Shown: positions 1 through 7,832 of the stretch, piece by piece
Position numbering within the stretch: position 1 is the first letter of the stretch
How the letters are laid out: the number at the start of each line of letters is the position of its first letter
Source of the DNA: SHVZ01 sp044223515
Lineage (GTDB): Bacteria > Pseudomonadota > Alphaproteobacteria > SHVZ01
Direction of reading: 5' to 3'
NCBI GenBank assembly: GCA_044223515.1
Contig: JBGALV010000008.1
Location: 11,508-75,507 of the forward strand
Length of the DNA stretch: 64,000 nucleotides
The notes under the pieces: model-generated
What the model saw: only the letters and a program-made list of their open reading frames with translations
What the model was told of the DNA's origin: nothing
Database searches by the model: none
Made by a program: the position numbers and the translations under genes

Positions 1-395
1 TTGCCGCCGATCACCGTCTGCTTCTCGGTCATCGGGAAGTCGACGCCGTAGGTCAGCTCGCAGAAGCCCTTGATCTCGGCCTCGCTGCCCGGCTCCTGGC
101 CGCCGAAGTCGTTCGACGGCACGCCGACGATGGTGAGGCCCTTGTCGCGATAGCCCTGCCAGAGCTTCACCAAGTCCTCGTATTGCGGGGTGTAGCCGCA
201 TTGGGACGCGGTGTTGACCACGAGCAACGGCTTGCCGGCGAACTTGGCGAGCTTGAGGTCTTCGCCTTCGATCGACTTGAACTCGAAGCCGAAGCCGCCG
301 GTCGATCCGGCCGGTGCCGGCGGCGACACGGTCATGCCGACCGCCGCGATCAGCATGGATGCGAAGCGCCACGCATTCTCGAAAGCCTCAACCAT
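1..395 (-). CDS. Glutathione peroxidase, exported type (3' end outside window)
   Basis: Thiol peroxidase of the glutathione peroxidase family, reducing hydroperoxides. Reading leftwards from ATG at 395-393 gives about 131 residues before the window edge. Residues 8-22 are hydrophobic and look like a signal or anchor. Family landmarks follow: VNTASQCGYTPQY with the peroxidatic Cys (Cys rather than selenocysteine), then PSNDFGGQEPGS with the conserved Gln, and a final piece resembling the F-x-K-x-x-V-x-G region. Its ATG overlaps the stop of the sulfite-oxidase-like gene upstream by 8 bases, so the two are probably translated together. The C-terminal part with the active-site Trp is not in the window. 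Confidence 0.88.
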   Translation of the reverse strand, partial: MVEAFENAWRFASMLIAAVGMTVSPPAPAGSTGGFGFEFKSIEGEDLKLAKFAGKPLLVVNTASQCGYTPQYEDLVKLWQGYRDKGLTIVGVPSNDFGGQEPGSEAEIKGFCELTYGVDFPMTEKQTVIGG

Positions 396-1074
396 ATCGC
401 TGCTCCTTCCACGGATCGCCAAGACTGTGATATCCGCGCACTTCCCAGAAGCCCGGCGCGTCCTTATCGGTGAACCAGATGTGCCGCACCCACTTCGCCG
501 ACTTCCAGAAGTAGAGCTTCGGGATCACGACGCGCACCGGCCCGCCATGATCGCGACTGAGCGGCTGGCCTTCCCAGTGGGTCGCCAGCAGCACGTCATC
601 GTCGGCGAAATACTCGATCGGCACGTTGGTCGAGTAGCCGTCATAGCTCTTGAAGACGATGAACTTCGCATTCGGCTTCGGCTCGACGACAGAGAGCAGG
701 TGAAGCCCGGAGACGCCGTCCCACTTGTTGTCGTAGCGCGACCAGGCGGTGACGCAGTGGATGTCGGAGACGTGGCTAGACTGCGGCTGCTTCATCAGGT
801 CGTCCCAGCGCCACGTGACCGGGCGCTCGACCAGGCCGCCGACCTTCATCTCCCATTCCTTCGCGGGCACGTTCGGGTGCGTGCCGAGATCCAGCACCGG
901 CCAGTTCTTGACCTCGCGCTGCCCGGGCGGAAGCCGGCGGCGCTGACGCATCTCTGTGCCGCCCAATGAGGGGCCGCCCGTGAGGAGTCGGCCCTCGCGG
1001 GCCCACTTCTCCTTGGTTTCCACCAGCTTCTGCTTGATCTGGCCGGTCGTTCCCGGCGCGTCGTCCGCCATCAT
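388..1074 (-). CDS. Sulfite-oxidase-like molybdopterin-dependent oxidoreductase
   Basis: Protein of about 228 residues with the oxidoreductase molybdopterin-binding (SUOX, YuiH/COG2041) domain. The segment SDIHCVTAWSR places the predicted Mo-ligating Cys at residue 107, followed by the family features VPIEYF, LATHWEGQPL and HGGPVRVVIP, and the C-terminal WFTDKDAPGFWEVRGYH. No heme or dimerisation domain and no obvious Tat signal is present, so it is the short, cytoplasmic-looking form. ATG codons at 1074 and 1071 are preferred to an upstream TTG at 1089. The physiological substrate is unknown. Overlap with the downstream glutathione peroxidase suggests a role in redox or sulfur-oxidation stress, which is inference. 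Confidence 0.88.
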   Translation of the reverse strand: MMADDAPGTTGQIKQKLVETKEKWAREGRLLTGGPSLGGTEMRQRRRLPPGQREVKNWPVLDLGTHPNVPAKEWEMKVGGLVERPVTWRWDDLMKQPQSSHVSDIHCVTAWSRYDNKWDGVSGLHLLSVVEPKPNAKFIVFKSYDGYSTNVPIEYFADDDVLLATHWEGQPLSRDHGGPVRVVIPKLYFWKSAKWVRHIWFTDKDAPGFWEVRGYHSLGDPWKEQRYG

Positions 1075-1185
1075 GGTCTCTATACGCAAAGGGCGCGCCT
1101 TTAGATTAGGCGCCAGGGGTCTCGGGCGGTAGGGCCCTCGCCGGCCTGTGATGAGACCAACGCGGGACCGGGCGTGTCTATTCCG

Positions 1186-1971
1186 TTACACCCGCCAGCC
1201 GAGCAGCCGTCGCTCGGCCTGGGACACGATGAGCCCGACCGCGATCCCCAGCAGTGACAGGAGACACACGCCGGCCAGCAGGTCCTCGGTCCGCATCAGG
1301 TTGCCGGCGGTCAGGATGAAGGCACCGACGCCGAACTCGGCCCCGATCATCTCGGCCGCGACCACCAGCACGAGGCCGATGGAGGCCGAGATGCGCACGC
1401 CGGCGAGGATGCCGGGAAGGGCGCCGGGCAGAATGACCTTGGCGACGATCGCCATGGCCGGCACGTCGAAGCTCTGGGCCATGCGGATCAAGGTGCGCGG
1501 CACTTGGTCGACGCCGGAATACGTGGCGATCGCCATCGGGAAAAAGACGCCGAGCGCTATGGTCGCGACCTTCGACGGCTCGCCGATGCCGAACCACAGG
1601 ATGAAGAGGGGCAGCAGCGCGATCTTCGGGATCGGGAACAGGGCCGAGATGATCGGCAGTCCCGCGGCGCGCGCATGGGAGATCAGGCCGAGCGCGAGGC
1701 CGAAGGCGAGGCCGGCCGAGCCGCCAAGCGCGAATCCCAGAAGGATGCGTTTCAGCGACGCTGCGAGGTGACGCCAAAGCTGACCCGAGACCGCCATGTC
1801 CGCAAGCGCCCTCGCGATGCCGGCCGGGCTCGGCAGGAAGATCGGCGAGACCCAGCCGGCGCTGGACGCGAGCTGCCATAGGCCGATCACGACGACCGCC
1901 GTGATCCAGGCAGCGTGACGCTTCGGCTGGATCGTGAAGCCGCCGCCCCTGAAGCGAAGCGGCTCAGCCAT
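1186..1971 (-). CDS. ABC transporter permease (SsuC/TauC/ThiX type)
   Basis: Inner-membrane permease of 261 residues with about six membrane segments. The EAA-type loop region lies around FDVPAMAIVAKVILPGALPGILAG, the usual coupling-helix position for binding-protein-dependent transport (BPD_transp_1). The start MAEPLRF was chosen because it lies 14 bases after the ATPase stop and gives the family's normal length; a longer in-frame extension is only the shadow of the ATPase gene. It is the third gene of a leftward operon: binding protein, ATPase, permease. The family imports nitrate, sulfonates, taurine or thiamine precursors. The substrate cannot be decided here. Confidence 0.92.
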   Translation of the reverse strand: MAEPLRFRGGGFTIQPKRHAAWITAVVVIGLWQLASSAGWVSPIFLPSPAGIARALADMAVSGQLWRHLAASLKRILLGFALGGSAGLAFGLALGLISHARAAGLPIISALFPIPKIALLPLFILWFGIGEPSKVATIALGVFFPMAIATYSGVDQVPRTLIRMAQSFDVPAMAIVAKVILPGALPGILAGVRISASIGLVLVVAAEMIGAEFGVGAFILTAGNLMRTEDLLAGVCLLSLLGIAVGLIVSQAERRLLGWRV

Positions 1972-1985
1972 GATAGCGAAGCGGT

Positions 1986-2759
1986 TCAGCCACTCACGCT
2001 CTCCGGTTGGCGCTCGCGATCGGCGGCGCGGGCCTCGTCCTGGATCAGGCGCCAGAGCCGGTTGCGCAACGGCGCCAGGCGCCCGATATCGCGCTCGGCA
2101 CGCGGTACATCGACCGTGACGATCTCGCAGATGCGGCCCGGCCGACGCGACAACACGCAGACGCGATCGGCCAGGATCAGCGCCTCGTCGAGATTGTGCG
2201 TGACGTAGACGGCAGTGGTGCGGTGCTTTAGCCAGAGGCTCACGAACTCCTCGATCAGCAGCTCGCGGGTCTGCGCGTCCAATGCCGATAGCGGCTCGTC
2301 CAGCAGCAGCACCGCCGGTGTGACCGCGAGGGCACGCGCGATGCCGACCCGCTGGCGCATGCCGCCGGAAAGCTGCTTCGGCAGGGCGTCGGCAAAATCG
2401 GCGAGTCCCGTGGTCGCCAGCACCTCGGCGATGCGTCGCTCGCGCTCGGCCTTCGAGAGCGGGCGATGCTCGAGTGCGAAGGCGACGTTGCCGGCGACGC
2501 TGCGCCACGGCAGCAACGCGAAGTCCTGGAACACGTAGGTGAAGGGGTTGAGGCATCCGGCCGGCGGTGCCCCCTCGGTCAGCACGCGGCCACTGCTCGG
2601 CGCGAGCAGCCCGCCGAGGATGCCGAGCAAGGTCGACTTGCCGCATCCCGACGGCCCGATCACCGCGACGATCTCGCCTTCCTCGACGGTCAGCGAGATC
2701 CCGTCGAGCACGTCGAGCGTGCCGTAGCGATGCCCGACGTTCTCGGCGATCAGGCGCAT
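1986..2759 (-). CDS. ABC transporter ATP-binding protein (SsuB/TauB type)
   Basis: Cytoplasmic ATPase of 257 residues. Walker A is GPSGCGKST, the signature is LSGGMRQRVGIARAL, Walker B is LLLDEPLSALD and the switch His lies in YVTHNLDEA. All catalytic positions look intact. Its ATG is 10 bases after the stop of the substrate-binding protein gene and its stop is 14 bases before the permease start, so it sits in the middle of a three-gene importer operon. Confidence 0.95.
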   Translation of the reverse strand: MRLIAENVGHRYGTLDVLDGISLTVEEGEIVAVIGPSGCGKSTLLGILGGLLAPSSGRVLTEGAPPAGCLNPFTYVFQDFALLPWRSVAGNVAFALEHRPLSKAERERRIAEVLATTGLADFADALPKQLSGGMRQRVGIARALAVTPAVLLLDEPLSALDAQTRELLIEEFVSLWLKHRTTAVYVTHNLDEALILADRVCVLSRRPGRICEIVTVDVPRAERDIGRLAPLRNRLWRLIQDEARAADRERQPESVSG

Positions 2760-2769
2760 GCGCCTTGCC

Positions 2770-3741
2770 TCAGTCGAGCGACGGCACGAACGTCGTCACC
2801 ACGATGTCCTTCGCCTCGACCGTCTTGTCGGCCTGGCCCTGGGCCTGCCAGTAGGCGACCTGCTTGGCGACGTCCTTGGCGCTGAAGCGCGCCTCGGGCT
2901 GGATGTAGGGGAGGCCAGCGGCAATCGCGCCTTTCTGCTGCTCGGTGTACTTGGCGAGGATGCCGAGCGCCTTGTCGGTCGCGGCCGGGTCGCTCTTCTT
3001 CTGGAAGGCGACGTCGTAGGCGGCGACGCCCTTCTTGTAGGCGCGGACGAAGCGCTCGACCGTTTCCTTCTTCGTGTCGATCATCTTCGGCGAGGTGAAG
3101 AGCGCGCCCAGCTGCCACGGCGTCTCGTCGCCGGCCCATCCCACGATCTTCGCATCGCCGCGGTCCGCCATCGGCACCGCGACGGTGGACGGCAGGATCG
3201 CGGTGTCGGCCTGGCCGCCCTGCAGCGCCGAGACCATGTTGGGGATGCTCTGCAGTGCGAGCAGGCGGTTCTTCGAGAGATCGAAGCCCTTCTTCTCGGC
3301 GAGCAGGCCGATCATGTAGTGAAAGGTCGATCCGACCTGGGTCATCGCGAAGGAGCGGCCGCCGAAATCGGCCGGCGACTTGACGCCTGCGGCGAAGGCC
3401 TGGTTGGAGACCATGTAGGCCGATAGCCGATAGCCGGGCTCCTCGCGCGACTGGCCCGCGATGATCTTGAGCGCGCCCTTGCCGGCAAGATTGTAGAAGC
3501 CGGCGGTGAGGCCGGTGACGCCGAACTCGGCATCGCCCGAGACCACGGCGACCGCGACCGGCTGGGCGGCGGTGAAGAACTTGAATTCGACCTCGAGGCC
3601 TTCGGATGCGAAGTGGCCGAGATCCTGCGCCAGGAACACGGGGCCCGACGAGGCGAGCTTCAGGACCGAGAGCGAGGTCTTCTGGGCTATGGCTGGCGTC
3701 GCCAGAAGCGCCAGCGCGGCGGCGATCGAAAGCAGTCTCAT
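2770..3741 (-). CDS. ABC transporter substrate-binding protein (NMT1/SsuA-like)
   Basis: Periplasmic binding protein of 323 residues. A clear signal peptide, MRLLSIAAALALLATPAIA, is followed by mature sequence starting QKTSLSVLKLASSG. The fold resembles the NMT1/THI5 and SsuA group (PBP type 2), with the segment FAMTQVGSTFHYMIGLLAEKKG typical of the second lobe. The ATG at 3741 is preceded by AGGAGA at a normal distance. First gene of the importer operon. Substrates of the family include alkyl sulfonates, nitrate and pyrimidine precursors; specificity is not readable. Confidence 0.9.
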   Translation of the reverse strand: MRLLSIAAALALLATPAIAQKTSLSVLKLASSGPVFLAQDLGHFASEGLEVEFKFFTAAQPVAVAVVSGDAEFGVTGLTAGFYNLAGKGALKIIAGQSREEPGYRLSAYMVSNQAFAAGVKSPADFGGRSFAMTQVGSTFHYMIGLLAEKKGFDLSKNRLLALQSIPNMVSALQGGQADTAILPSTVAVPMADRGDAKIVGWAGDETPWQLGALFTSPKMIDTKKETVERFVRAYKKGVAAYDVAFQKKSDPAATDKALGILAKYTEQQKGAIAAGLPYIQPEARFSAKDVAKQVAYWQAQGQADKTVEAKDIVVTTFVPSLD

Positions 3742-3773
3742 CGGCGTCTCCTGGTTTCTCTTAGTGTCTGGCT

Positions 3774-4808
3774 TTACGGGCTCGGCGGGCCGCTCGTCAA
3801 TCGGACCAGCGCGACCGGCTCGGCCTTGCCGCGCAGCGCGACGGGGCCCAGGTCGTGACGAACGAGGTCCGGCGGCAGCGATACCCCGTCGACCGCCTCG
3901 GACGACGCCAAAACCAGTGCTTCGTGCTGGCGAGCTTCCCCGGCGATGCGCGACGCCGTGTTCAGCGTGTCGCCGAGAAAGGCGATCTCGCGCTTGAGGT
4001 CGCCGATCTCTCCCGCCATCACCGGGCCGCCATGAAGCACGATCCGCATGCGCGGGCTCTCGCCGAAGGCACGTCGCCAGTCGGTGCCGGAAGCGACCGC
4101 GCGGCTCGCATCCAACGCGAAGGCGAGCGCGCGTTCGGCCGCGTCGCCTTCCCATTTCCAGGTCAGGATCACCTCGTCGCCGACGTAGCGATAGATGCGT
4201 CCGCCCGAGGCCAGCAACGGTTCGGTGAGAAGGTGGATCCAGCGATCGAGGAATGCGAAGAACCTCTCCGGCCCCAGCCGTTCCGCGAGCGCCGTCGATC
4301 CGGCGATGTCGAGCATCAGGAAGAGCCGTCGTTCGGTGCGCGGATAGCGATACCGGCCGAGCAGCACCTCGCCGAAAACGCCGGGTCCGACAAGCCGCCT
4401 CAGCTCCATGCCGATGCTGACCGTCACCACGAGCGCGACCGAGAACATCAGGGAAGCCGGCAGGTAAGGGTCCTCGAGGAAGCTGGTTCTTCCGGTCCAG
4501 AGCAGATAGTAGGCCGCGAGATGGCCGATCAGCAGCATCCCGCCCATCAGCAGGCTGTTGGCCGCGACGTAGAGGAGCAGCGGCAGACGCTTGAGCCGGC
4601 GGCCGATCCCGGCATCGAGGCCGAACACGACCCAGACGACGATCGGCGCGGCGATCACGAGGCCGCCCCCGACTCCGTTCGCTGCCGCCATGAACCAGGG
4701 CCGTTCGGTAACCAGGAGCGTGCCGAAGACCGCCGACGCGATGCTGGTCATGCCCAACACCGCAATAATGGTGATCGCAACGGTCCTCGCGCGCCGGCCC
4801 GGCCTCAT
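3774..4808 (-). CDS. Membrane-anchored class III adenylate/guanylate cyclase
   Basis: Protein of 344 residues. The N-terminal half has about four hydrophobic segments; the C-terminal half is a class III cyclase catalytic domain. Visible landmarks are FLMLDIAGST (first metal-binding Asp), YRYVGDEVILTWKW (second metal Asp), and FLGDTLNTASRIAGEARQ with the Asn and Arg of the transition-state site. The start at 4808 is preceded by GGAAGG; a longer in-frame extension lacks membrane character. It is divergent from the PaiB-like gene. The nucleotide product is inferred; cAMP would offer a ligand for the cyclic-nucleotide-binding protein at 27868-28332, although no direct link is visible. Confidence 0.88.
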   Translation of the reverse strand: MRPGRRARTVAITIIAVLGMTSIASAVFGTLLVTERPWFMAAANGVGGGLVIAAPIVVWVVFGLDAGIGRRLKRLPLLLYVAANSLLMGGMLLIGHLAAYYLLWTGRTSFLEDPYLPASLMFSVALVVTVSIGMELRRLVGPGVFGEVLLGRYRYPRTERRLFLMLDIAGSTALAERLGPERFFAFLDRWIHLLTEPLLASGGRIYRYVGDEVILTWKWEGDAAERALAFALDASRAVASGTDWRRAFGESPRMRIVLHGGPVMAGEIGDLKREIAFLGDTLNTASRIAGEARQHEALVLASSEAVDGVSLPPDLVRHDLGPVALRGKAEPVALVRLTSGPPSP

Positions 4809-4929
4809 GCTCGATCTGCCTTCCGCTTCGTCAGCGGCGCATTGTGCCACGGCACAGCTCCACTTGCGCAGGACCATCCGGCACGAACGCGGCTTGTCTC
4901 CGGCAGCCGAGGCGGATAGATCAAAGCGC

Positions 4930-5556
4930 ATGTACACGCCCCGTCATTTCGCTGCCGACGATGCGGCAGGCCTCGACTTGGTCGAGCGGAACGGCTTCGG
5001 TGCGCTTGTCATGAGCGGCGCCGACGGCAAGCCCGAGATCTCGCACTTCCCGTTCGTGCTGGATCGCGACGGCAACCGACTGCTGGCGCACGCCGCCCGC
5101 GTCAACCCGATCTGGAAGCTGATGGACGGGACGGTTGAGGCGACCGCGGTGTTCGAGGGCCCGAACGCCTATGTCTCGCCGGACTGGTACGAGAAGCCGG
5201 CGGCATCGGTGCCGACCTGGAACTACGCCGTGGTCCACATCCATGGCCGGCCGGTGGCGCTCGACGACGACGGGCTGATCGACGTCCTGGTTCGCTTGAC
5301 GGCCGTGCACGAGGCGAGGCTCGCGCCGAAGGCGCCCTGGAAGATCGACAAGCTCGAGCCGGCGTTCTTCCAGGGTTTGCGCAAGGGCATCGTCGGCTTC
5401 GCGCTGCCGATCGAGCGCATCGAGGCCAAGCTCAAGCTGAGCCAGAACAAGGCCGGCGGCCCCGACTTCGCAAATACCCGCAATGCACTCGCGGCTCTCG
5501 ACGATCCGGACGCGAAGGCGGTGGCGGCGATGATGGACGCGGTTCAGCCGAAGTAG
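4930..5556 (+). CDS. PaiB-like FMN-binding protein
   Basis: 208-residue protein of the PaiB family (FMN-binding split-barrel, often called negative transcriptional regulator). The start MYTPRHF is the family's conserved beginning. Other landmarks are HFPFVLD, HAARVNPIWK, PNAYVSPDWYEK, VPTWNYAVVHIHG and the C-terminal KLSQNK. In Bacillus PaiB represses sporulation and degradative-enzyme genes; in proteobacteria it more often looks like a flavin or heme-type split-barrel protein of unknown role. Its promoter must lie in the 121-base gap shared with the divergent cyclase gene. No partner PaiA-like gene is adjacent. Confidence 0.88.
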   Translation: MYTPRHFAADDAAGLDLVERNGFGALVMSGADGKPEISHFPFVLDRDGNRLLAHAARVNPIWKLMDGTVEATAVFEGPNAYVSPDWYEKPAASVPTWNYAVVHIHGRPVALDDDGLIDVLVRLTAVHEARLAPKAPWKIDKLEPAFFQGLRKGIVGFALPIERIEAKLKLSQNKAGGPDFANTRNALAALDDPDAKAVAAMMDAVQPK

Positions 5557-5578
5557 CGGCGAGAACGAGATTGGGGCT

Positions 5579-5667
5579 CCACCCTAACCCTCCCCCGTCA
5601 AGGGGGAGGGGATAAGAGCGGAGCGCTTCGTGTTCCCTCCCCCCGCAGTGGGGCAGGGTTAGGGTGG
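5579..5667. repeat. GC-rich nested inverted repeat, element 1
   Basis: Outer arms CCACCCTAACCC (5579-5590) and GGGTTAGGGTGG (5656-5667) are perfect 12-base complements. Inside lies a second hairpin, TCCCCC at 5591-5596 paired with GGGGGA at 5602-5607. The right arm runs into the end of the Rieske gene. It resembles elements at 8930-9041 and 11256-11400. It may act as a bidirectional terminator between the PaiB-like and Rieske genes, which converge here. Confidence 0.75.
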
Positions 5668-6009
5668 GGGGCTCGTCCCTGCACCGCGATACACGATCCA
5701 CCCATCCTCGACCGCGACCTCTATCGCCTGAAGCGACTCCCCCTCGCAGGGCCCCGCGACGCAGAGGCCGTTCTCGGGCAGGAACAGCGCGCCGTGGGTT
5801 GCGCAGATCAAATGGCGGTCGTCGGGGTGGAAGAACTTGTCGGGCACCCAGTCGAGCGCGGTGCCGACATGCGGGCAGACGTTGAGATAGCCCTTGAGCG
5901 CGCCGTCCCAGCGGACGACGAGGATCCGCGTCTGGCGCGGCGCCTCGCCGAACCTGAACCCGCGTGCGTCGCCTTCCTCGAGCTCGTCGTCGCGGCAGAG
6001 CCGGATCAA
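5659..6009 (-). CDS. Rieske 2Fe-2S domain protein
   Basis: Small 116-residue protein that is little more than a Rieske domain. Cluster ligands are Cys45 and His47 (CPHVGTALDW) and Cys69 and His72 (CATHGALF). Such proteins serve as ferredoxins or as electron-transfer subunits. The best start is TTG at 6009-6007, whose TTGA overlaps the stop of the EVE-domain gene, giving translational coupling. The stop codon TAA at 5661-5659 and the last three prolines lie inside the inverted-repeat element, so the C-terminus may have been altered when the element arrived. No dedicated oxygenase is adjacent. Confidence 0.85.
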   Translation of the reverse strand: MIRLCRDDELEEGDARGFRFGEAPRQTRILVVRWDGALKGYLNVCPHVGTALDWVPDKFFHPDDRHLICATHGALFLPENGLCVAGPCEGESLQAIEVAVEDGWIVYRGAGTSPPP

Positions 6010-6419
6010 GCGGCGACGCCACCCATCTTGCAGAGGGCGGCCCAATGCGCGTCGGAAACCGGGCTCACCGAAAGGCGTGAGTGGGTGACCAGGCGCATGT
6101 CGGCGAATTTCTTGTCCGCCTTGATCTCGGCCAGGGTCACCGGCTTCTTCAGCGGCTTCACCGGCACCACGTCGACGACGACGAACTTGCCGGTCTCGTC
6201 GGTCGGGTCGGGATAGTGCTCTTTCTCGACCCGCATGATGCCGACGATCTCCTTGCCGATGTTGGAGTGATAGAAGAAGACGAGGTCGCCCTTCTTCATC
6301 TCCCTCATGTGCGCGGCGGCCATGTGGTTGCGCACGCCGTCCCACATGCTCCGCTTCTTCTCGACGAGGTTGTCCCACGAGAAGGTGTCGGGCTCGGACT
6401 TCATCAGCCAGTGCTTCAT
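6006..6419 (-). CDS. EVE domain-containing protein
   Basis: 137-residue EVE-domain protein (PUA-like fold, implicated in binding modified bases). Begins MKHWLMKSEPDTFSWDNL and carries WDGVRNHMAAAHMREMKKGDLVFFYHSN, all hallmarks of the family. Often called thymocyte nuclear protein 1-like. It stands 32 bases after the YciI-like gene and overlaps the Rieske start. No restriction or defence gene accompanies it here, so a housekeeping role is as likely as a role in DNA modification sensing. Confidence 0.92.
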   Translation of the reverse strand: MKHWLMKSEPDTFSWDNLVEKKRSMWDGVRNHMAAAHMREMKKGDLVFFYHSNIGKEIVGIMRVEKEHYPDPTDETGKFVVVDVVPVKPLKKPVTLAEIKADKKFADMRLVTHSRLSVSPVSDAHWAALCKMGGVAA

Positions 6420-6451
6420 CGTCGGCTCCTAACGGATCAACCCGCCCTCAC

Positions 6452-6757
6452 TCAACCCGGGGGCCCGCCGACGTCGGGCTTCGAGAACACCTTCCGCCAC
6501 GGCATGATCGTCATCGTGTCGAACAGGCCGACCTTGTCGTAGGGATCGCCGGCGAGGATCTCCTTCACCTCGGCCTCGTCCTTGGCCTCGACCAGGAGGA
6601 GGCTGCCGATCGGCACCTTGCCGTCGGGCGAGAGCACGGGGCCGGCGGCGAACAGCTTGTCCGCCTGCGACTTGAGATATTCGAGGTGCGTCGGCCGCGT
6701 CTTCAGGCGCAGGTCGACGTGGTTCTTCTTGTCCAGGCGGTGCACGTAATAAAGCAT
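6452..6757 (-). CDS. YciI family protein
   Basis: 101-residue YciI-like protein (alpha+beta ferredoxin fold). Landmarks are RPTHLEYLKSQ with the conserved His, AGPVLSPDGKVPIGSLLLVEA and the Asp in AGDPYDKVGLF. The His/Asp pair lines a putative active site in the family, whose enzymatic function is generally undetermined. First gene of a short leftward series with the EVE and Rieske genes; gpsA lies 85 bases upstream. Confidence 0.9.
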   Translation of the reverse strand: MLYYVHRLDKKNHVDLRLKTRPTHLEYLKSQADKLFAAGPVLSPDGKVPIGSLLLVEAKDEAEVKEILAGDPYDKVGLFDTMTIMPWRKVFSKPDVGGPPG

Positions 6758-6842
6758 GGTGGCTCCGGAGGTTGGTCAGCGGCCAGCATTGCCCAGGAAC
6801 CGGGGTTCCTTCAAAGCCAAAACGACGATCGCGATACGGCGA

Positions 6843-7832
6843 TCAGCTCCAGCCCTCGGCTTTCGGCGGGCGGCCGAGCAGGCGTTGCACGGCCTCCTTG
6901 ACCGAGAGGCCGGCATTCACGACGTCGTCGACCGCCTCGATCAGCGGCATCTCGACGCCGAGCCGCCCGGCGCGGGCGCGCACCGGATGCGCGCTGGCGA
7001 CGCCCTCGACCACGGCGCGGCTGCCGGAGGTCGCCTCGGCGACGGTCTGTCCCTTGCCGAGCGCCACGCCGAGGCGGTGGTTGCGCGACGAGGCGCCCGT
7101 GCAGGTCAGCACCAGGTCGCCGAGACCGGCGAGGCCGGTCAGGGTCTCGGGCCTGGCGCCGAGCGCGTTGCCGAGGCGGATCATCTCGGCGAGGCCGCGG
7201 GTGATCATCGCGGCCCGTGCATTGTCGCCGAGGCCGGCGCCCTCGACGATGCCGGCGGCGATCGCCAGCACGTTCTTCACCGCGCCGCCGATCTCGGCGC
7301 CGACCGGATCGTCGGAGACGTAGAGGCGGAAGGTCGGGCGCGCGAGCCGTGTCGCCATCGTTTCCGCGAGACCGTCGGTCGCGCTCGCGACCACCAGCGC
7401 GGCCGGGAGCCCTTTGGCGACCTCGTGCGCGAAGCTGGGGCCGGACAGCACGGCGATCGGGTGACCGGGCAATGCCTCGGCCGCGACCTCGGTCATCAGC
7501 GCGCCGGACGCCGCCTCGATGCCCTTGGCGCAGAGCACGACGGGCACGTTCTGCGGCAGGAACTTCGCCATGTCGCGGGCGACCGTACGCAGGAACTGCG
7601 CCGGGACCACCAACAGGACGGCCTCGGATGATGCGGCGGCGGAGAGATCGCTGGTGGCGCGGATCTTCGCATCCAAGATGATGCCGGGAAGGAAGGCCGT
7701 GTTCTCGCGCCCGACCGCGATCTCGGCGGCGACCTCCCGCTCGCGCACCCACAGCGTCACCTCGCCCGCGCGCGCGGCCACCTGGGCGAGCGCCGTGCCC
7801 CAGGCGCCGGCACCGATCACCGCGATCTTCAT
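6843..7832 (-). CDS. gpsA: Glycerol-3-phosphate dehydrogenase [NAD(P)+]
   Basis: Cytoplasmic enzyme of 329 residues that converts dihydroxyacetone phosphate to sn-glycerol 3-phosphate for phospholipid synthesis. The N-terminal nucleotide-binding motif is GAGAWGTALA (residues 7-16). The catalytic Lys lies in GGAVKNVLAIAAG (Lys186), followed by GDNARAAMITRG and GLAGLGDLVLTC. Length is normal. The ATG overlaps the tsaD stop by four bases (ATGA), the common alphaproteobacterial tsaD-gpsA pair. Confidence 0.97.
   Translation of the reverse strand: MKIAVIGAGAWGTALAQVAARAGEVTLWVREREVAAEIAVGRENTAFLPGIILDAKIRATSDLSAAASSEAVLLVVPAQFLRTVARDMAKFLPQNVPVVLCAKGIEAASGALMTEVAAEALPGHPIAVLSGPSFAHEVAKGLPAALVVASATDGLAETMATRLARPTFRLYVSDDPVGAEIGGAVKNVLAIAAGIVEGAGLGDNARAAMITRGLAEMIRLGNALGARPETLTGLAGLGDLVLTCTGASSRNHRLGVALGKGQTVAEATSGSRAVVEGVASAHPVRARAGRLGVEMPLIEAVDDVVNAGLSVKEAVQRLLGRPPKAEGWS

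Noticed and set aside
6006..6419. EVE gene as part of a restriction or defence system
   Set aside because: No endonuclease, McrBC-like or methyltransferase partner is near; the neighbours are housekeeping genes.
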